DNA of 64,000 nt from Nocardioides cavernae (GTDB lineage Bacteria; Actinomycetota; Actinomycetes; Propionibacteriales; Nocardioidaceae). Both the position numbers and the translations under genes were made by a program. The notes under the pieces were generated by a model. The model had not been told where the DNA came from, searched no databases, and saw only the letters and a list, made by a program, of their open reading frames with translations. Numbering within the stretch: the stretch's first letter is position 1; every line of letters starts with the position of its first letter. The DNA is taken from contig NZ_JAFBCA010000001.1 in NCBI RefSeq assembly GCF_016907475.1, forward strand, positions 1,798,001 through 1,862,000. The letters are read 5' to 3'. Below, in pieces: positions 24,401 through 33,043 of this stretch.

Positions 24401-26152
24401 GTGCCGAAGAACCAGACCAGTGACGCGCAGCCCCGCGAGAAGGCGGGCGCCAAGGTCGTGCTGTGGCTGCTCCTCGGGCTCGTGGTGCTGTTCGGCGGGC
24501 TCTACGTCGCCGCGCACTACGTCGCCGGCGACAAGGTCCCGCGCAACACGACCGTCGCCGGTGTCCGCATCGGCGGGCACCCCCAGGACGAGGCCGCCGA
24601 GCGGCTCCGCGCCGGGCTCGCCGACCGGGTCGCGCGCGACATCGCGACGACCGTCGACGGCGAGCAGGTGGCCGTCGACCCCGCCCAGGCCGGCCTCTCG
24701 GTCGACTACCAGTCCTCGGTGGCCGAGGCCGGGGGCGAGGAGAGCTGGGACCCGGTCCGGCTCTGGAACTACTTCACCGGTGGTGAGGCCTTCGACGCCG
24801 AGGTCGAGGTCGACGAGCCCACCTACAACGCGTTCCTGACCGGTCTCGACGAGCAGTACGGCGCCACGGCTCGCGACGGGGCGATCGCCTTCGCCGGCGA
24901 GCGGATCGAGACCACCAAGGCCCGCGCAGGCCGGGCGCTCGACCCCAGCGACACGCTCACCGCGCTGCGGGGTGCGTTCCTCGACGAGGACCCTGACGAC
25001 GTCGCCCTCGCGATGGCCGAGGTGCAGCCCGACATCGACGCCTCCGACGTCCAGGAGGCCCTCGACGGCTTCGCGTCCCGGGCGGTCGCAGCGCCGGTGA
25101 CGCTGACGTTCGAGGGCTCGAACGTCAAGGTGTTCCCGGCCGACTACACGGCCGCCCTCACCCTGGTCCCGACCAACGGCGAGCTCGTGCCGACCCTCGA
25201 CCCCGCGAAGCTCAACGAGGTCGTCGGCGCCCGGATCACGCAGGGCGCACCGGTCGACGCCACCGTCACGCTGGTGGACGGCCGACCGCAGGTCGTCCCG
25301 GCCAAGCCTGGTGTCACCTTCGACCCCGCCGAGCTCGAGGCCGGCTTCCTCGGCGCCGTCGCCAAGCCGCAGGGCGAGCGGACCCTGGCCCTCACCGCCA
25401 CGGTGGCCAAGCCCGACTTCACCACCAAGGAGGCCCGCGCGCTGCAGGTCCGCGAGCGGGTCTCGACCTTCACGACCTACTTCCCCTACGCGGAGTACCG
25501 CAACGTCAACATCGGTCGTGCCGCGGCGCTCATCGACGGCACGCTGCTCAAGCCCGGCGAGACCTTCTCCCTCAACGACACCGTCGGCGAGCGCACCGAG
25601 GCCAACGGCTTCACCAAGGGCTACGTCATCAACGACGGCATCCTCGTGCAGGACCTCGGCGGCGGCGTCTCGCAGATGGCTACCACCTTGTTCAACGGCA
25701 TGTTCTTCGCCGGGCTCGAGGACGTCGAGCACAAGCCGCACTCGTTCTACATCGACCGCTACCCGATCGGGCGCGAGGCGACCGTCGCGTGGGGCGCCGT
25801 CGACCTGCAGTTCCGCAACGACACCCCCTACGGCGTGCTGATCGACACCTCGTTCACCAACTCGACGCCGTCGTCCTCCGGTGCCGTGACCGTCACCATG
25901 TACTCCACGAAGTACTGGGACATCACCACCACCACCGGCGAGCGGCACAACCTCACGCCGCACAAGACCCGGCGCATCGACTCGCTGACCTGCCACGAGA
26001 ACGAGGGCTTCGGCGGCTTCGACATCGACGTGGTGCGCTACTTCCAGCCGGTCGGTGAGAACACCGAGGCGCGTGACGACGAGGTCTTCAGCACGACCTA
26101 CACCCCCAGCGACACGGTGATCTGCACCAACCCCGACGCGGTCGACGAGTAG
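24401..26152 (+). CDS. VanW-family protein with peptidoglycan-binding-like domains
   Basis: 583 residues. A short cytoplasmic N-terminus leads to one membrane anchor (VVLWLLLGLVVLFGGLYVAA). An outside region follows with two PG_binding_4-type repeats (GVRIGGHPQDEAAERLR... and the copy before VTLTFEGSNVKVFPADY). The VanW domain comes after FTTYFPYAEYRNVNIGRAAALIDG, with the hallmark LKPGETFSLNDTVGERT and GGGVSQMATTLFN. VanW proteins are linked to cell-wall metabolism, but the reaction is unknown. It is convergent with aspS2, with 2 bp between their stops. Confidence 0.9.
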   Translation: MPKNQTSDAQPREKAGAKVVLWLLLGLVVLFGGLYVAAHYVAGDKVPRNTTVAGVRIGGHPQDEAAERLRAGLADRVARDIATTVDGEQVAVDPAQAGLSVDYQSSVAEAGGEESWDPVRLWNYFTGGEAFDAEVEVDEPTYNAFLTGLDEQYGATARDGAIAFAGERIETTKARAGRALDPSDTLTALRGAFLDEDPDDVALAMAEVQPDIDASDVQEALDGFASRAVAAPVTLTFEGSNVKVFPADYTAALTLVPTNGELVPTLDPAKLNEVVGARITQGAPVDATVTLVDGRPQVVPAKPGVTFDPAELEAGFLGAVAKPQGERTLALTATVAKPDFTTKEARALQVRERVSTFTTYFPYAEYRNVNIGRAAALIDGTLLKPGETFSLNDTVGERTEANGFTKGYVINDGILVQDLGGGVSQMATTLFNGMFFAGLEDVEHKPHSFYIDRYPIGREATVAWGAVDLQFRNDTPYGVLIDTSFTNSTPSSSGAVTVTMYSTKYWDITTTTGERHNLTPHKTRRIDSLTCHENEGFGGFDIDVVRYFQPVGENTEARDDEVFSTTYTPSDTVICTNPDAVDE

Positions 26153-26154
26153 GC

Positions 26155-27435
26155 CTACGGCACCAGCCGGTTCAGGTCGCGCGGGAAGAGCGTGACCTCC
26201 CGGATGTTGGCCACCCGGACGAGCCGGGCGACCCACCGCTCGAGACCGATGGCGAACCCGCCGTGCGGCGGCATCCCGTGCCGGAACGCCTGCAGGTAGG
26301 CGTCGTACGACACCGGGTCCTCGCCGCGTTCGCGGATCGCGCACTCGTAGTCCGACGCCCGGTGCAGCCGCTGTCCTCCCGTGACCAGCTCCAGCCCGCG
26401 GAAGAGCAGGTCGAAGGAGTTCGACCAGCGCTGGTCGCCCGGCTGCGGGTGCGTGTAGAACGGCCGCTTGGCCATCGGGTAGCCCTCGACCGCGAGGAAG
26501 TCGCTGCCGTGCTCCGCGAGCGCCCAGGCGCCGAGTGCGCGCTCGTGCTCGGGCGCCAGGTCCGGCTCGTCGGCCGGTGCCCCGACGAGCGCGAGCGCGT
26601 CGGCGAAGTGGATGACCGGGATCTCGTCGGGGACCACCGGCAGCGACGCGCCCGTGCTGGCGACCGCCGCCTCCTCGGACGCGGCCGCCTCGACCATGCC
26701 GGCGAGCACGTCCCGCAGCACCGCCAGCACCTCGCGGTGGTCGCGGATGAAGCCGAGCTCGACGTCGAGCGAGCGGTACTCGGCGAGGTGGCGGACGGTG
26801 TCGTGCGGCTCGGCGCGGAACACCGGTCCGACCTCGTAGACCCGCTCGAAGACGCCGACCAGCTGCTGCTTGTAGAACTGCGGGCTCTGGGCGAGGTACG
26901 CCGGCCGCCCGAACCAGTCGACCGGGAACACGTTCGCCCCCGACTCGGTCGCCGTACCCACCACCTTGGGCGTGGTGACCTCGGTGAACCCGAGTCCGTC
27001 GAGCGTGGAGCGGAAGCCGCGCAGCGACGCGGCGGCGAGCTGCCAGCGGGCACGCTGGGCCGGGTGGCGCCACAGGACCGGGGCGTGCTCGAGCAGCGTG
27101 GGGAGGGAGACGTCCAGCGAGGGGCGCCAGAGCTCGGCCGGGGAGGTCGCGGCCGGCTCGGTGAGCGGCTCGAGGACGGCGTCGGTGACCTCCGTGCCGC
27201 CGGGTGCCTGCTCGTTCGCGGTCGCCGTGCCGGTGACCCGGACGGTCGTCTCCTCCGGCGGCACAGGCGTGCCGGCGGGCAGGACGACCTGGGCCAACCC
27301 GCTGCGGTCGCGCAGGACCACGAAGGTGATGCGCGCCAGCTCGCGCCTGCGGTGCACCCACCCCTCGAGCGTGACGGCGGTGCCGGGCGTGGCGGCCGGC
27401 AGGTGGGAGCAGAGCGTTCTCGGTGGGGTGGTCAT
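26155..27435 (-). CDS. aspS2: Archaeal-type aspartyl-tRNA synthetase (possibly non-discriminating or Asn-specific)
   Basis: 426 residues. An OB-fold anticodon domain (VTLEGWVHRRRELARITFVVLRDRSG) is joined to a class II core with PQFYKQQLVGVFERVYEVGP, motif 2 FRAEPHDTVRHLAEYRSLD and motif 3 GGFAIGLERWVARLV. There is no bacterial GAD insertion, so this is the archaeal/eukaryotic AspRS lineage and probably a second enzyme beside a bacterial aspS elsewhere. The start ATG 27435 has GGAGG 4 nt upstream, held in the T-box sequestrator. It charges tRNA with Asp, but specificity for tRNA-Asp, tRNA-Asn or both cannot be read from sequence. Confidence 0.85.
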   Translation of the reverse strand: MTTPPRTLCSHLPAATPGTAVTLEGWVHRRRELARITFVVLRDRSGLAQVVLPAGTPVPPEETTVRVTGTATANEQAPGGTEVTDAVLEPLTEPAATSPAELWRPSLDVSLPTLLEHAPVLWRHPAQRARWQLAAASLRGFRSTLDGLGFTEVTTPKVVGTATESGANVFPVDWFGRPAYLAQSPQFYKQQLVGVFERVYEVGPVFRAEPHDTVRHLAEYRSLDVELGFIRDHREVLAVLRDVLAGMVEAAASEEAAVASTGASLPVVPDEIPVIHFADALALVGAPADEPDLAPEHERALGAWALAEHGSDFLAVEGYPMAKRPFYTHPQPGDQRWSNSFDLLFRGLELVTGGQRLHRASDYECAIRERGEDPVSYDAYLQAFRHGMPPHGGFAIGLERWVARLVRVANIREVTLFPRDLNRLVP

Positions 27436-27607
27436 GGTTCCTCCAGGGCGTGAGGCCCGGGAGGTGTGGGCGGAGGGCTGGGTCGCGGTGCCACCACACC
27501 TTCGCCGGCGGCCCCGGAGGGTGCCGGCCTCTCGTCGGTGACGCCGGACGCGCGGACGGCCGCTGCTCTGCCGGTGTGCAGGGGGTTCGTCAGGCCCCGC
27601 GGTCGTC
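27436..27607 (-). ncRNA. Translational-type T-box leader of aspS2
   Basis: The T-box bulge TGGCACC (complement of 27487-27493) is flanked by a perfect 8-bp helix, AGGTGTGG with CCACACCT (complements of 27494-27501 and 27462-27469), plus GCG/CGC. This is the exact antisequestrator layout. The competing hairpin CCTCCCGGGC/GCCCTGGAGG (27440-27464) buries the GGAGG ribosome-binding site. A short stem-loop upstream (27581-27598) shows loop CCTGACGAA, so the specifier is GAC (Asp), or AAC (Asn) in an adjacent register. A TAGGGT -10 box (27614-27619) would start the transcript near 27607. Uncharged tRNA should free the ribosome-binding site. Confidence 0.8.
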
Positions 27608-27616
27608 GGGACGACC

Positions 27617-28456
27617 CTAGGTCGGGTCTGCGGCCTGCTGCGACCGGTTTTCCTCACCACGTCGAGCGGCCCGGGCGGTCAGCCCGAGCACGGCCACGGC
27701 TGCGATCGCCGCGACGACACCCACGAGGGTGGACGCCGGCTCGTCGGTGAGCCGGCCGACGGCGATCCAGGCCAGGCCCCAGGCCGCGGCCGCGGCGACG
27801 CTCCACCGCGGTCCGGTGCGGGCCACGACGACCGCCGCGACCACCACGACGACGGCGATGACCAGGGCTGCGACCAGCTCGCCCACCAGGCCCGAGGTCT
27901 CGACACCTTCCGCGACGAGGGTGGCGGTGATGTTGGCGCACGTCGCCACCGCGACCCAGCCCAGGTAGAGACCGAAGGTGCCGTCGACCACGACGCGTTG
28001 CACCAGGGAGGGAGCGGGGCCGAGGTCGGCCAGGCGCTGGACGAGCACGCCGAGGACGACGACGAGGGCGAGGATCACCACGACGCTCGCCCACAGCCAG
28101 CCCTGCTGGGTGACCAGCAGCCAGCCGGCGTTCAGCACCATGGAGGCGGCAGCGAGCCACCCGGTGCTGCGGGCGCGCGGGTCGGTGCTCGACGAGGGCA
28201 GCCACTGCCAGAGCGTGTAGGCGGCCAGTCCGGCGTACACCACCGACCAGATCGAGAAGGCCGGACCGAGCGGGGCGAGCAGGGTGGCGTCGGCGGAGAG
28301 CGCGCCGCCCGAGCTCTCCGCGACGCGGGTGCCGATCACGCCGACGCCGACGAGAGTGCCGACGATGCAGAACACCTCGGCGACCGTGACGCCGACCTGG
28401 CGGCCGCGGTCGGCTCCGGTCGCTGCGGGTGCGGTGCTGCGCTGCGCGGTGCTCAC
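27617..28456 (-). CDS. Tryptophan-rich sensory protein (TspO/MBR-like)
   Basis: 279 residues with about eight hydrophobic segments. The central part has the TspO-like blocks LAPLGPAFSIWSVVYAGLAAY, GWLAAASMVLNAGWLLVTQ and GTFGLYLGWVAVATCAN. Actinobacterial TspO-like proteins of this longer kind are membrane proteins of unclear role; classical TspO binds porphyrins. I use the GTG at 28456, 6 nt after a TTGGAT box, rather than the ATG four codons upstream that overlaps that box. Its stop codon lies inside the -10 box of the aspS2 promoter. Confidence 0.75.
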   Translation of the reverse strand: MSTAQRSTAPAATGADRGRQVGVTVAEVFCIVGTLVGVGVIGTRVAESSGGALSADATLLAPLGPAFSIWSVVYAGLAAYTLWQWLPSSSTDPRARSTGWLAAASMVLNAGWLLVTQQGWLWASVVVILALVVVLGVLVQRLADLGPAPSLVQRVVVDGTFGLYLGWVAVATCANITATLVAEGVETSGLVGELVAALVIAVVVVVAAVVVARTGPRWSVAAAAAWGLAWIAVGRLTDEPASTLVGVVAAIAAVAVLGLTARAARRGEENRSQQAADPT

Positions 28457-28495
28457 CCCGCCATCCAACAGGACGTCGGGTGACAGGAAGGGGCG

Positions 28496-29422
28496 CTACG
28501 AGCCGACGAGGTAGCGGTTGGTGTGGTGGGTGACGAAGCCGTGCCGCTCGTAGAGCGCGATCGCGCCCTGGTTGTCGGTCTCCACGTGCAGCAGCGCGGT
28601 GGTCGCGCCCAGCGACGCGCCCCAGTCGAGGAGCTCTGCCAGGACGGCGGTGGCCAGGCCGCGGCGCCGCTCGGCGGCGTCGACCACGACCGACTCGACG
28701 AGCAGCCAGTCGCCGGACAGCACCCCGCGCCCGGTCGCGGCGCCGGAGGCCAGCGAGACCGTGGCCGAGCCGGGCTGCTCGTCGAGGGTGGCGGGGACGT
28801 CGGGGGCAGCCGCCCGCACCGAGCGCAGGGCGCGGGCCACGGATGCGAGCTGGGCGTGCGCGTCGCCGTCGCCCATCGGCGTGAAGCCCAGAGGGGCCAG
28901 GGTCTGCTCGACGTCGGAGCCTCGCTGCACCTGCACGAGCGGGGTCTGCTCGAGCGCCTCGTAGAAACGGCGTACGCCGAAGGCCGCGTCGACCCAGCCG
29001 ATGCCCGGCTCGTGCATCGCCAGCGCCGAGTTGCCGCGACGCCGCAGCCGGCCGCCGTGCGGGGGAGAGGCCCGCAGCAGCCAGTGACCCAGCGGTTCGG
29101 TGGTGACCGAGTCCCACAGCGCCGCCACGTGCTCCTCCACCTCCTGCGGCGACACCCGCGACCGCACCGACGCCCGGGGCGGCACGGGCTTGCCGGTCAC
29201 CACGTCGGCGAGGGCGATCACGACGGGTCCGGCCTGGCCCGGCGGGCCGTCCCGGTCGATGGTGAGCGAGTCCGCGCCCCACGACGTACAGGTGCCGAGG
29301 ACGTCGGTCGCCCGGCCGTCGGGCAGCAGGTGGCGTACGACGACGCGCTGGCCCACCACGTGGGGGCCGAGCGCGTGGCGCCCGGTCGTCTCGCTGGCAT
29401 GGGGTTCTGACGTGTCCGGCAC
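28496..29422 (-). CDS. GNAT acetyltransferase (Rv0428c/cg3035-like, two-domain)
   Basis: 308 residues. An N-terminal SH3-like beta domain (HVVGQRVVVRHLLPDGRATDVLG...) is joined to a C-terminal GCN5-type acetyltransferase domain with the acetyl-CoA loop VVDAAERRRGLATAVLAEL and the terminal block ETDNQGAIALYERHGFVTHH. The layout matches actinobacterial GNAT proteins of the Rv0428c type. Substrate unknown. GTG 29422 lies 7 nt after TAGTAT (complement of 29430-29435), so the mRNA is probably leaderless. It diverges from fdxA. Confidence 0.82.
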   Translation of the reverse strand: MPDTSEPHASETTGRHALGPHVVGQRVVVRHLLPDGRATDVLGTCTSWGADSLTIDRDGPPGQAGPVVIALADVVTGKPVPPRASVRSRVSPQEVEEHVAALWDSVTTEPLGHWLLRASPPHGGRLRRRGNSALAMHEPGIGWVDAAFGVRRFYEALEQTPLVQVQRGSDVEQTLAPLGFTPMGDGDAHAQLASVARALRSVRAAAPDVPATLDEQPGSATVSLASGAATGRGVLSGDWLLVESVVVDAAERRRGLATAVLAELLDWGASLGATTALLHVETDNQGAIALYERHGFVTHHTNRYLVGS

Positions 29423-29429
29423 CCGCCGG

Positions 29430-29439
29430 ATACTAGAGT
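29430..29439. promoter_or_regulatory. Overlapping divergent -10 boxes (GNAT / fdxA)
   Basis: TAGTAT on the minus strand (29430-29435) and TAGAGT on the plus strand (29434-29439) share two base pairs. The minus box serves a leaderless GNAT mRNA. The plus box gives fdxA a 5' UTR of about 55 nt. Only one polymerase could open this site at a time. Confidence 0.5.
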
Positions 29440-29500
29440 GGAGCGACTGCAAGACCCGATCCGACCACCCCCGATCACAGCCGCCTTTCAGGAGGACCTG

Positions 29501-29827
29501 GTGACCTACGTCATCGCCCAGCCGTGCGTCGACCTCAAGGACCGCGCGTGCGTCGACGAGTGCCCCGTCGACTGCATCTACGAGGGCAAGCGGATGCTCT
29601 ACATCCACCCCGACGAGTGCGTCGACTGCGGCGCCTGCGAGCCGGTCTGCCCGGTCGAGGCGATCTTCTACGAGGACGACACCCCGGAGGAGTGGAAGGG
29701 CTACTACGACGCCAACGTCCACTTCTTCGACGACCTCGGCTCGCCCGGTGGCGCCGCCAAGATGGGTGTGATCGACAAGGACCACGAGCTCGTCGCCGCG
29801 CTGCCCCCGCAGGAGCACGACGAGTGA
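29501..29827 (+). CDS. fdxA: 7Fe ferredoxin
   Basis: A 108-residue electron carrier with one [3Fe-4S] and one [4Fe-4S] cluster. The cysteines are in QPCVDLKDRACVDECPVDC and ECVDCGACEPVCPVEAI. The GTG start at 29501 has a strong AGGAGG site 5 nt upstream, in contrast to the leaderless neighbours. The stop overlaps dapC as GTGA. The fdxC-dapC pairing is the same in Mycobacterium tuberculosis (Rv1177-Rv1178). It could serve P450s or other oxidoreductases. Confidence 0.95.
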   Translation: MTYVIAQPCVDLKDRACVDECPVDCIYEGKRMLYIHPDECVDCGACEPVCPVEAIFYEDDTPEEWKGYYDANVHFFDDLGSPGGAAKMGVIDKDHELVAALPPQEHDE

Positions 29828-30984
29828 CCGACCTTCCGTTGGTCGAGGAGGTCGCCCAGCGGCCGTCACGAGACCACCGGAAGGTCTCCCAGCGCCTCCC
29901 GGACTTCCCCTGGGACAAGCTGACGACCTACGCCGCGACGGCGCGCGCCCACTTCGACGGGGTCTGTGACCTCTCCGTCGGCACCCCCGTCGACGCCACG
30001 CCCGACGTCGTCCAGGACGCGCTGCGGGCGGCGTCCGACTCGCCGGGCTACCCCACGACGATCGGGCTCGAGGCGACGCGCCAGGCAGCGATCGACTGGC
30101 TGGCCCGCCGCCACGGCGTGACGGGTCTCGGCCTCGACGGCGTGCTGCCGGTGACCGGTTCCAAGGAGCTCATCGGGTCGATGGCGCTCCACCTGGGCAT
30201 CGGTCCGGGTGACCTGATCGGCTACCCGGCCCTGGCCTACCCGACCTACGAGGTCGGTGCGGCTCTGGCCGGTGCCGACAGCCTGGCCACCGACTCGCTC
30301 ACCGCGTTCGGTCCCCGCACGCCACGCCTGCTGTGGCTCAACAGCCCGGCCAACCCGACGGGTCGGGTGCTGCCGCTGGCCCACCTGCGCAAGGTGGTCG
30401 ACTGGTGCCGCGAGCGCGGCACGGTGCTCGTCTCCGACGAGTGCTACATCGAGTGCGCGTGGTCGGACGACCCCGCCGAGCTGCCGTTGTCGATCCTCGA
30501 CCCGCAGGTCAACGGGGGCTCGCTCGACGGCATCCTCGCCGTCCACTCGCTCTCCAAGCGGTCCAACCTCGCCGGCTACCGCTGCGCCTTCCTGGCCGGC
30601 GACCCCGCGCTGGTCGGGGAGCTGCTCGCGGTCCGCAAGAACCTCGGCCTCCAGATGCCCGGCCCGCAGCAGCGCGCGATGATCGCCGCCCTCGACGACG
30701 ACGCCCACGTCGACGGGCAGCGAGCGACGTACGCCGCCCGCCGGCTGCTGCTGAAGGACGCGTTCGAGGCCGCCGGGTTCCGCATCGACCACTCCGAGGC
30801 CTCCCTCTACCTCTGGGCGACCCGGGGAGAGGACTGCTGGCAGACCGTGGCCGCGCTCGCCGAGCAGGGGATCCTCGTGGCGCCGGGTGAGTTCTACGGC
30901 CCGACTGGGCGCCAGCACGTACGCGTCGCCTTCACCGCGACCGACGAGCGGGTCGCCGCAGCCGCCCGTCGCCTGGCCGGCTGA
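29824..30984 (+). CDS. dapC: N-succinyldiaminopimelate aminotransferase
   Basis: 386-residue fold-type I PLP aminotransferase that converts N-succinyl-2-amino-6-oxopimelate to N-succinyl-LL-diaminopimelate in lysine and peptidoglycan synthesis. Visible are the PLP-phosphate loop (VTGSKELIGSMALHL), LNSPANPTGRVLP, the Asp/Tyr block SDECYIECAW, and the Schiff-base Lys in VHSLSKRSNLAGYR. The GTG start overlaps the fdxA stop as GTGA. dapD and dapE in this window support the dapC assignment. Confidence 0.93.
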   Translation: MTDLPLVEEVAQRPSRDHRKVSQRLPDFPWDKLTTYAATARAHFDGVCDLSVGTPVDATPDVVQDALRAASDSPGYPTTIGLEATRQAAIDWLARRHGVTGLGLDGVLPVTGSKELIGSMALHLGIGPGDLIGYPALAYPTYEVGAALAGADSLATDSLTAFGPRTPRLLWLNSPANPTGRVLPLAHLRKVVDWCRERGTVLVSDECYIECAWSDDPAELPLSILDPQVNGGSLDGILAVHSLSKRSNLAGYRCAFLAGDPALVGELLAVRKNLGLQMPGPQQRAMIAALDDDAHVDGQRATYAARRLLLKDAFEAAGFRIDHSEASLYLWATRGEDCWQTVAALAEQGILVAPGEFYGPTGRQHVRVAFTATDERVAAAARRLAG

Positions 30985-31000
30985 TGGCCGACTTGTAGGC

Positions 31001-31070
31001 GAAGTCCGTCACGTGGAGGGGGTTGCAACGGCCTCCACGTGACGAAGTCCCCGCACGAGCGGGGACTTCG
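31001..31070. terminator. Tandem hairpins between dapC and cell-wall hydrolase gene
   Basis: Hairpin 1 pairs 31007-31019 with 31032-31044 (CGTCACGTGGAGG, 13 bp). Hairpin 2 pairs 31043-31054 with 31059-31070 (CGAAGTCCCCGC, 12 bp, ACGA loop). The two overlap by two bases at 31043-31044. A third copy of GAAGTCC at 31001-31007 could compete for the right arm of hairpin 2. The setting between convergent genes indicates bidirectional termination. Confidence 0.65.
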
Positions 31071-31085
31071 ACAGCGGCAGCGCCG

Positions 31086-32054
31086 TCAGTCGAAGACGTC
31101 GACGTGCACGTGGTCGCGGTGCTCCAGGATCGCCCGGTCGCCGCGCGACGACGACGGCACGCGGTAGTCCGTCCAGCCGTCGTCCGAGCGCGAGCCGGCG
31201 TGCCAGATGCGATCGTCGAAGATCAGCGTCTTGACGTCGAGCCGGTCGGCATTGGCGACGAGGTAGGACGCCATCGCCCAGCCGCGCTTCTTGTTCTCGT
31301 CGGTGATGGGTCGGAAGAACACGTCGATCGCGCGGCCCTCGTAGTGGGCCGAGCCCTCCATGTGGCCGCTCGAGACGCCCTGGGGCTCGAACCCGCCGAG
31401 GGACAGGGCGCCGAAGCGCGCCTCCAGGTCACGGCGTACGACGGTGGCGCGCGCGACGAGGCCGGTCTCGTCGAGATCGTCGGAGGCCTCGTCGGCGTCA
31501 CCCGGGACGTCGCACCACAGGGCGGCGCGTGAGTTGCCGGTCAGCGCGGAGGCGAGCGCGCGACCGTCCTTCTCGTGGTCGGCGTAGGCGTCGGGGTAGC
31601 CCGAGCGCTGCACCTCCTGCGCGGCGACGGTGATCTCCATGCTGTCGTAGCCGTCGACCTTCTGGAGCGCGTCGTAGAAGGCGTTGGTCGCGTAGACGGG
31701 GTCGGTCAGCTGCGCGACGCTGCCCCAGCCCTGGGAGGGCCGCTGCTGGAACAGGCCGACGGAGTCCCGGTCGCCGTAGTCGATGTTGTAGAGCTTGGAC
31801 TCCTGGTACGCCGTCGCGAGCGCGATGCTGGCCGCCCGGGCGGGCATGCCGCGTTGGACGGCGACGGCCGTGATGAGGGCAGCGTTCTCGGCCTGCTCGA
31901 GGTCGACCTCGACGGTGTGGCCATCGACCTCGGCGGTGCAGCCACTGGTGTCGAGGAGGGGCGGCACGGCCCCGCGGTCCACGAGCACCACAGCGGTCGC
32001 GACTGCCCCGAGCGCGACCACCGCGCCGATGGCGGCCGTGCGGAGGGACGGCAC
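31086..32054 (-). CDS. Exported cell-wall hydrolase: transglycosylase-like plus M15-like domains
   Basis: 322 residues with an N-terminal signal/anchor (TAAIGAVVALGAVATAVVLV). A lysozyme/SLT-like region follows, with the putative catalytic Glu in ATAYQESKLYN and the downstream block DRDSVGLFQQRPSQGWG. After a linker comes a C-terminal domain with GSAHYEGRAIDVFF and RDHVHVDVF, matching the SxHxxGxAxD and HxH zinc-ligand pattern of M15-like peptidases. If both halves are active, the protein would cut glycan strands and peptide stems. It lies 7 bp downstream of dapD on the same strand, so it probably shares its transcript. Confidence 0.72.
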   Translation of the reverse strand: MPSLRTAAIGAVVALGAVATAVVLVDRGAVPPLLDTSGCTAEVDGHTVEVDLEQAENAALITAVAVQRGMPARAASIALATAYQESKLYNIDYGDRDSVGLFQQRPSQGWGSVAQLTDPVYATNAFYDALQKVDGYDSMEITVAAQEVQRSGYPDAYADHEKDGRALASALTGNSRAALWCDVPGDADEASDDLDETGLVARATVVRRDLEARFGALSLGGFEPQGVSSGHMEGSAHYEGRAIDVFFRPITDENKKRGWAMASYLVANADRLDVKTLIFDDRIWHAGSRSDDGWTDYRVPSSSRGDRAILEHRDHVHVDVFD

Positions 32055-32061
32055 GGATGCC

Positions 32062-33000
32062 CTAGTTGGCGTGCAGCGCCGCGTTGAGGGCGATCCCGTC
32101 GCCCTTCCACGGCACCGCCTCGATGGCGCCGCTGACCGAGTTGCGGCGGAAGAGGATGTTGTCGACGCCCGAGAGCGTGGCCGCCTTCACGACCGCAGGC
32201 TTGCCGTCGAGGTCGGTGACGGTCACCTTGGTGCCCGCGGTGACGTAGCAGCCGGCCTCCACGACGCAGTCGTCGCCGAGCGAGATGCCGATGCCGGCGT
32301 TGGCGCCGATCAGGCAGCGCTCGCCGACCGAGATGGTCTCCTTGCCGCCGCCGGACAGGGTGCCCATGATCGAGGAGCCGCCACCGACGTCGGAGCCGTC
32401 GCCCACGACGACGCCCGCCGAGATGCGGCCCTCGACCATCGACGCGCCGAGCGTGCCGGCGTTGAAGTTCACGAACCCCTCGTGCATCACCGTGGTGCCC
32501 TCGGCCAGGTGGGCGCCGAGGCGGACCCGGTCGGCGTCGGCGATGCGGACGCCTGCCGGCAGGACGTAGTCGGTCATCCGCGGGAACTTGTCGACGCCGA
32601 AGACCTGCACGACGTGCCCGGGCACGACGGTGCGCAGCTTGGCGCGCACCTGCTCGAAGCCCTCGACCGCGCACGGGCCGGCGGAGGTCCACACCACGTT
32701 GGCGAGAAGGCCGAAGATGCCGTCGAGGTTCACGCCGTGCGGCTTCACGAGGCGGTGGGACAGCAGGTGCAGTCGCAGCCACACGTCCTCGGTGCTCGCG
32801 GGCGCCGCGTCCAGGTCGGCGATCTCCACGAGACGCACCACGCGGGTGACGCCGCGGAAGTCGTCCTCGCCGCCGTCGAGGTGGGCGAGCTCCTCCGACG
32901 GGTCGCCCTCGGTCGCGCCGAGGACGGGGGAGGGGAACCAGGCGTCGAGCACCGTGTCGCCGTGCAGGGTCAGCAGGCCGTAGCCAGAGGCAGCAGTCAC
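32062..33000 (-). CDS. dapD: Tetrahydrodipicolinate N-succinyltransferase
   Basis: Transfers succinyl from succinyl-CoA to 2,3,4,5-tetrahydrodipicolinate, the branch-point step before DapC. It has 312 residues and a left-handed beta-helix of hexapeptide repeats in the second half ([57 protein letters not shown]). The long, Mycobacterium-type DapD N-terminal domain is present. TAGGCT (complement of 33007-33012) sits 6 nt before the GTG at 33000, whereas the GTG at 33006 would have no spacing at all, so I choose 33000. Confidence 0.93.
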   Translation of the reverse strand: MTAASGYGLLTLHGDTVLDAWFPSPVLGATEGDPSEELAHLDGGEDDFRGVTRVVRLVEIADLDAAPASTEDVWLRLHLLSHRLVKPHGVNLDGIFGLLANVVWTSAGPCAVEGFEQVRAKLRTVVPGHVVQVFGVDKFPRMTDYVLPAGVRIADADRVRLGAHLAEGTTVMHEGFVNFNAGTLGASMVEGRISAGVVVGDGSDVGGGSSIMGTLSGGGKETISVGERCLIGANAGIGISLGDDCVVEAGCYVTAGTKVTVTDLDGKPAVVKAATLSGVDNILFRRNSVSGAIEAVPWKGDGIALNAALHAN

Positions 33001-33006
33001 CCGCAC

Positions 33007-33012
33007 AGCCTA
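33007..33012 (-). promoter_or_regulatory. Leaderless -10 box that fixes the dapD start
   Basis: TAGGCT on the minus strand ends 6 nt before GTG 33000 and directly abuts the alternative GTG at 33006, ruling that one out if the box is used. Confidence 0.55.
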
Positions 33013-33043
33013 CGGAGGTCGCCCCACCCGCCCGGGTGGCGGC

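Noticed and set aside
23945..26154. Minus-strand extension of a very long frame past the aspS2 stop
   Set aside because: It is opposite the VanW and mshB genes and is not in the aspS2 frame; no domain is seen.
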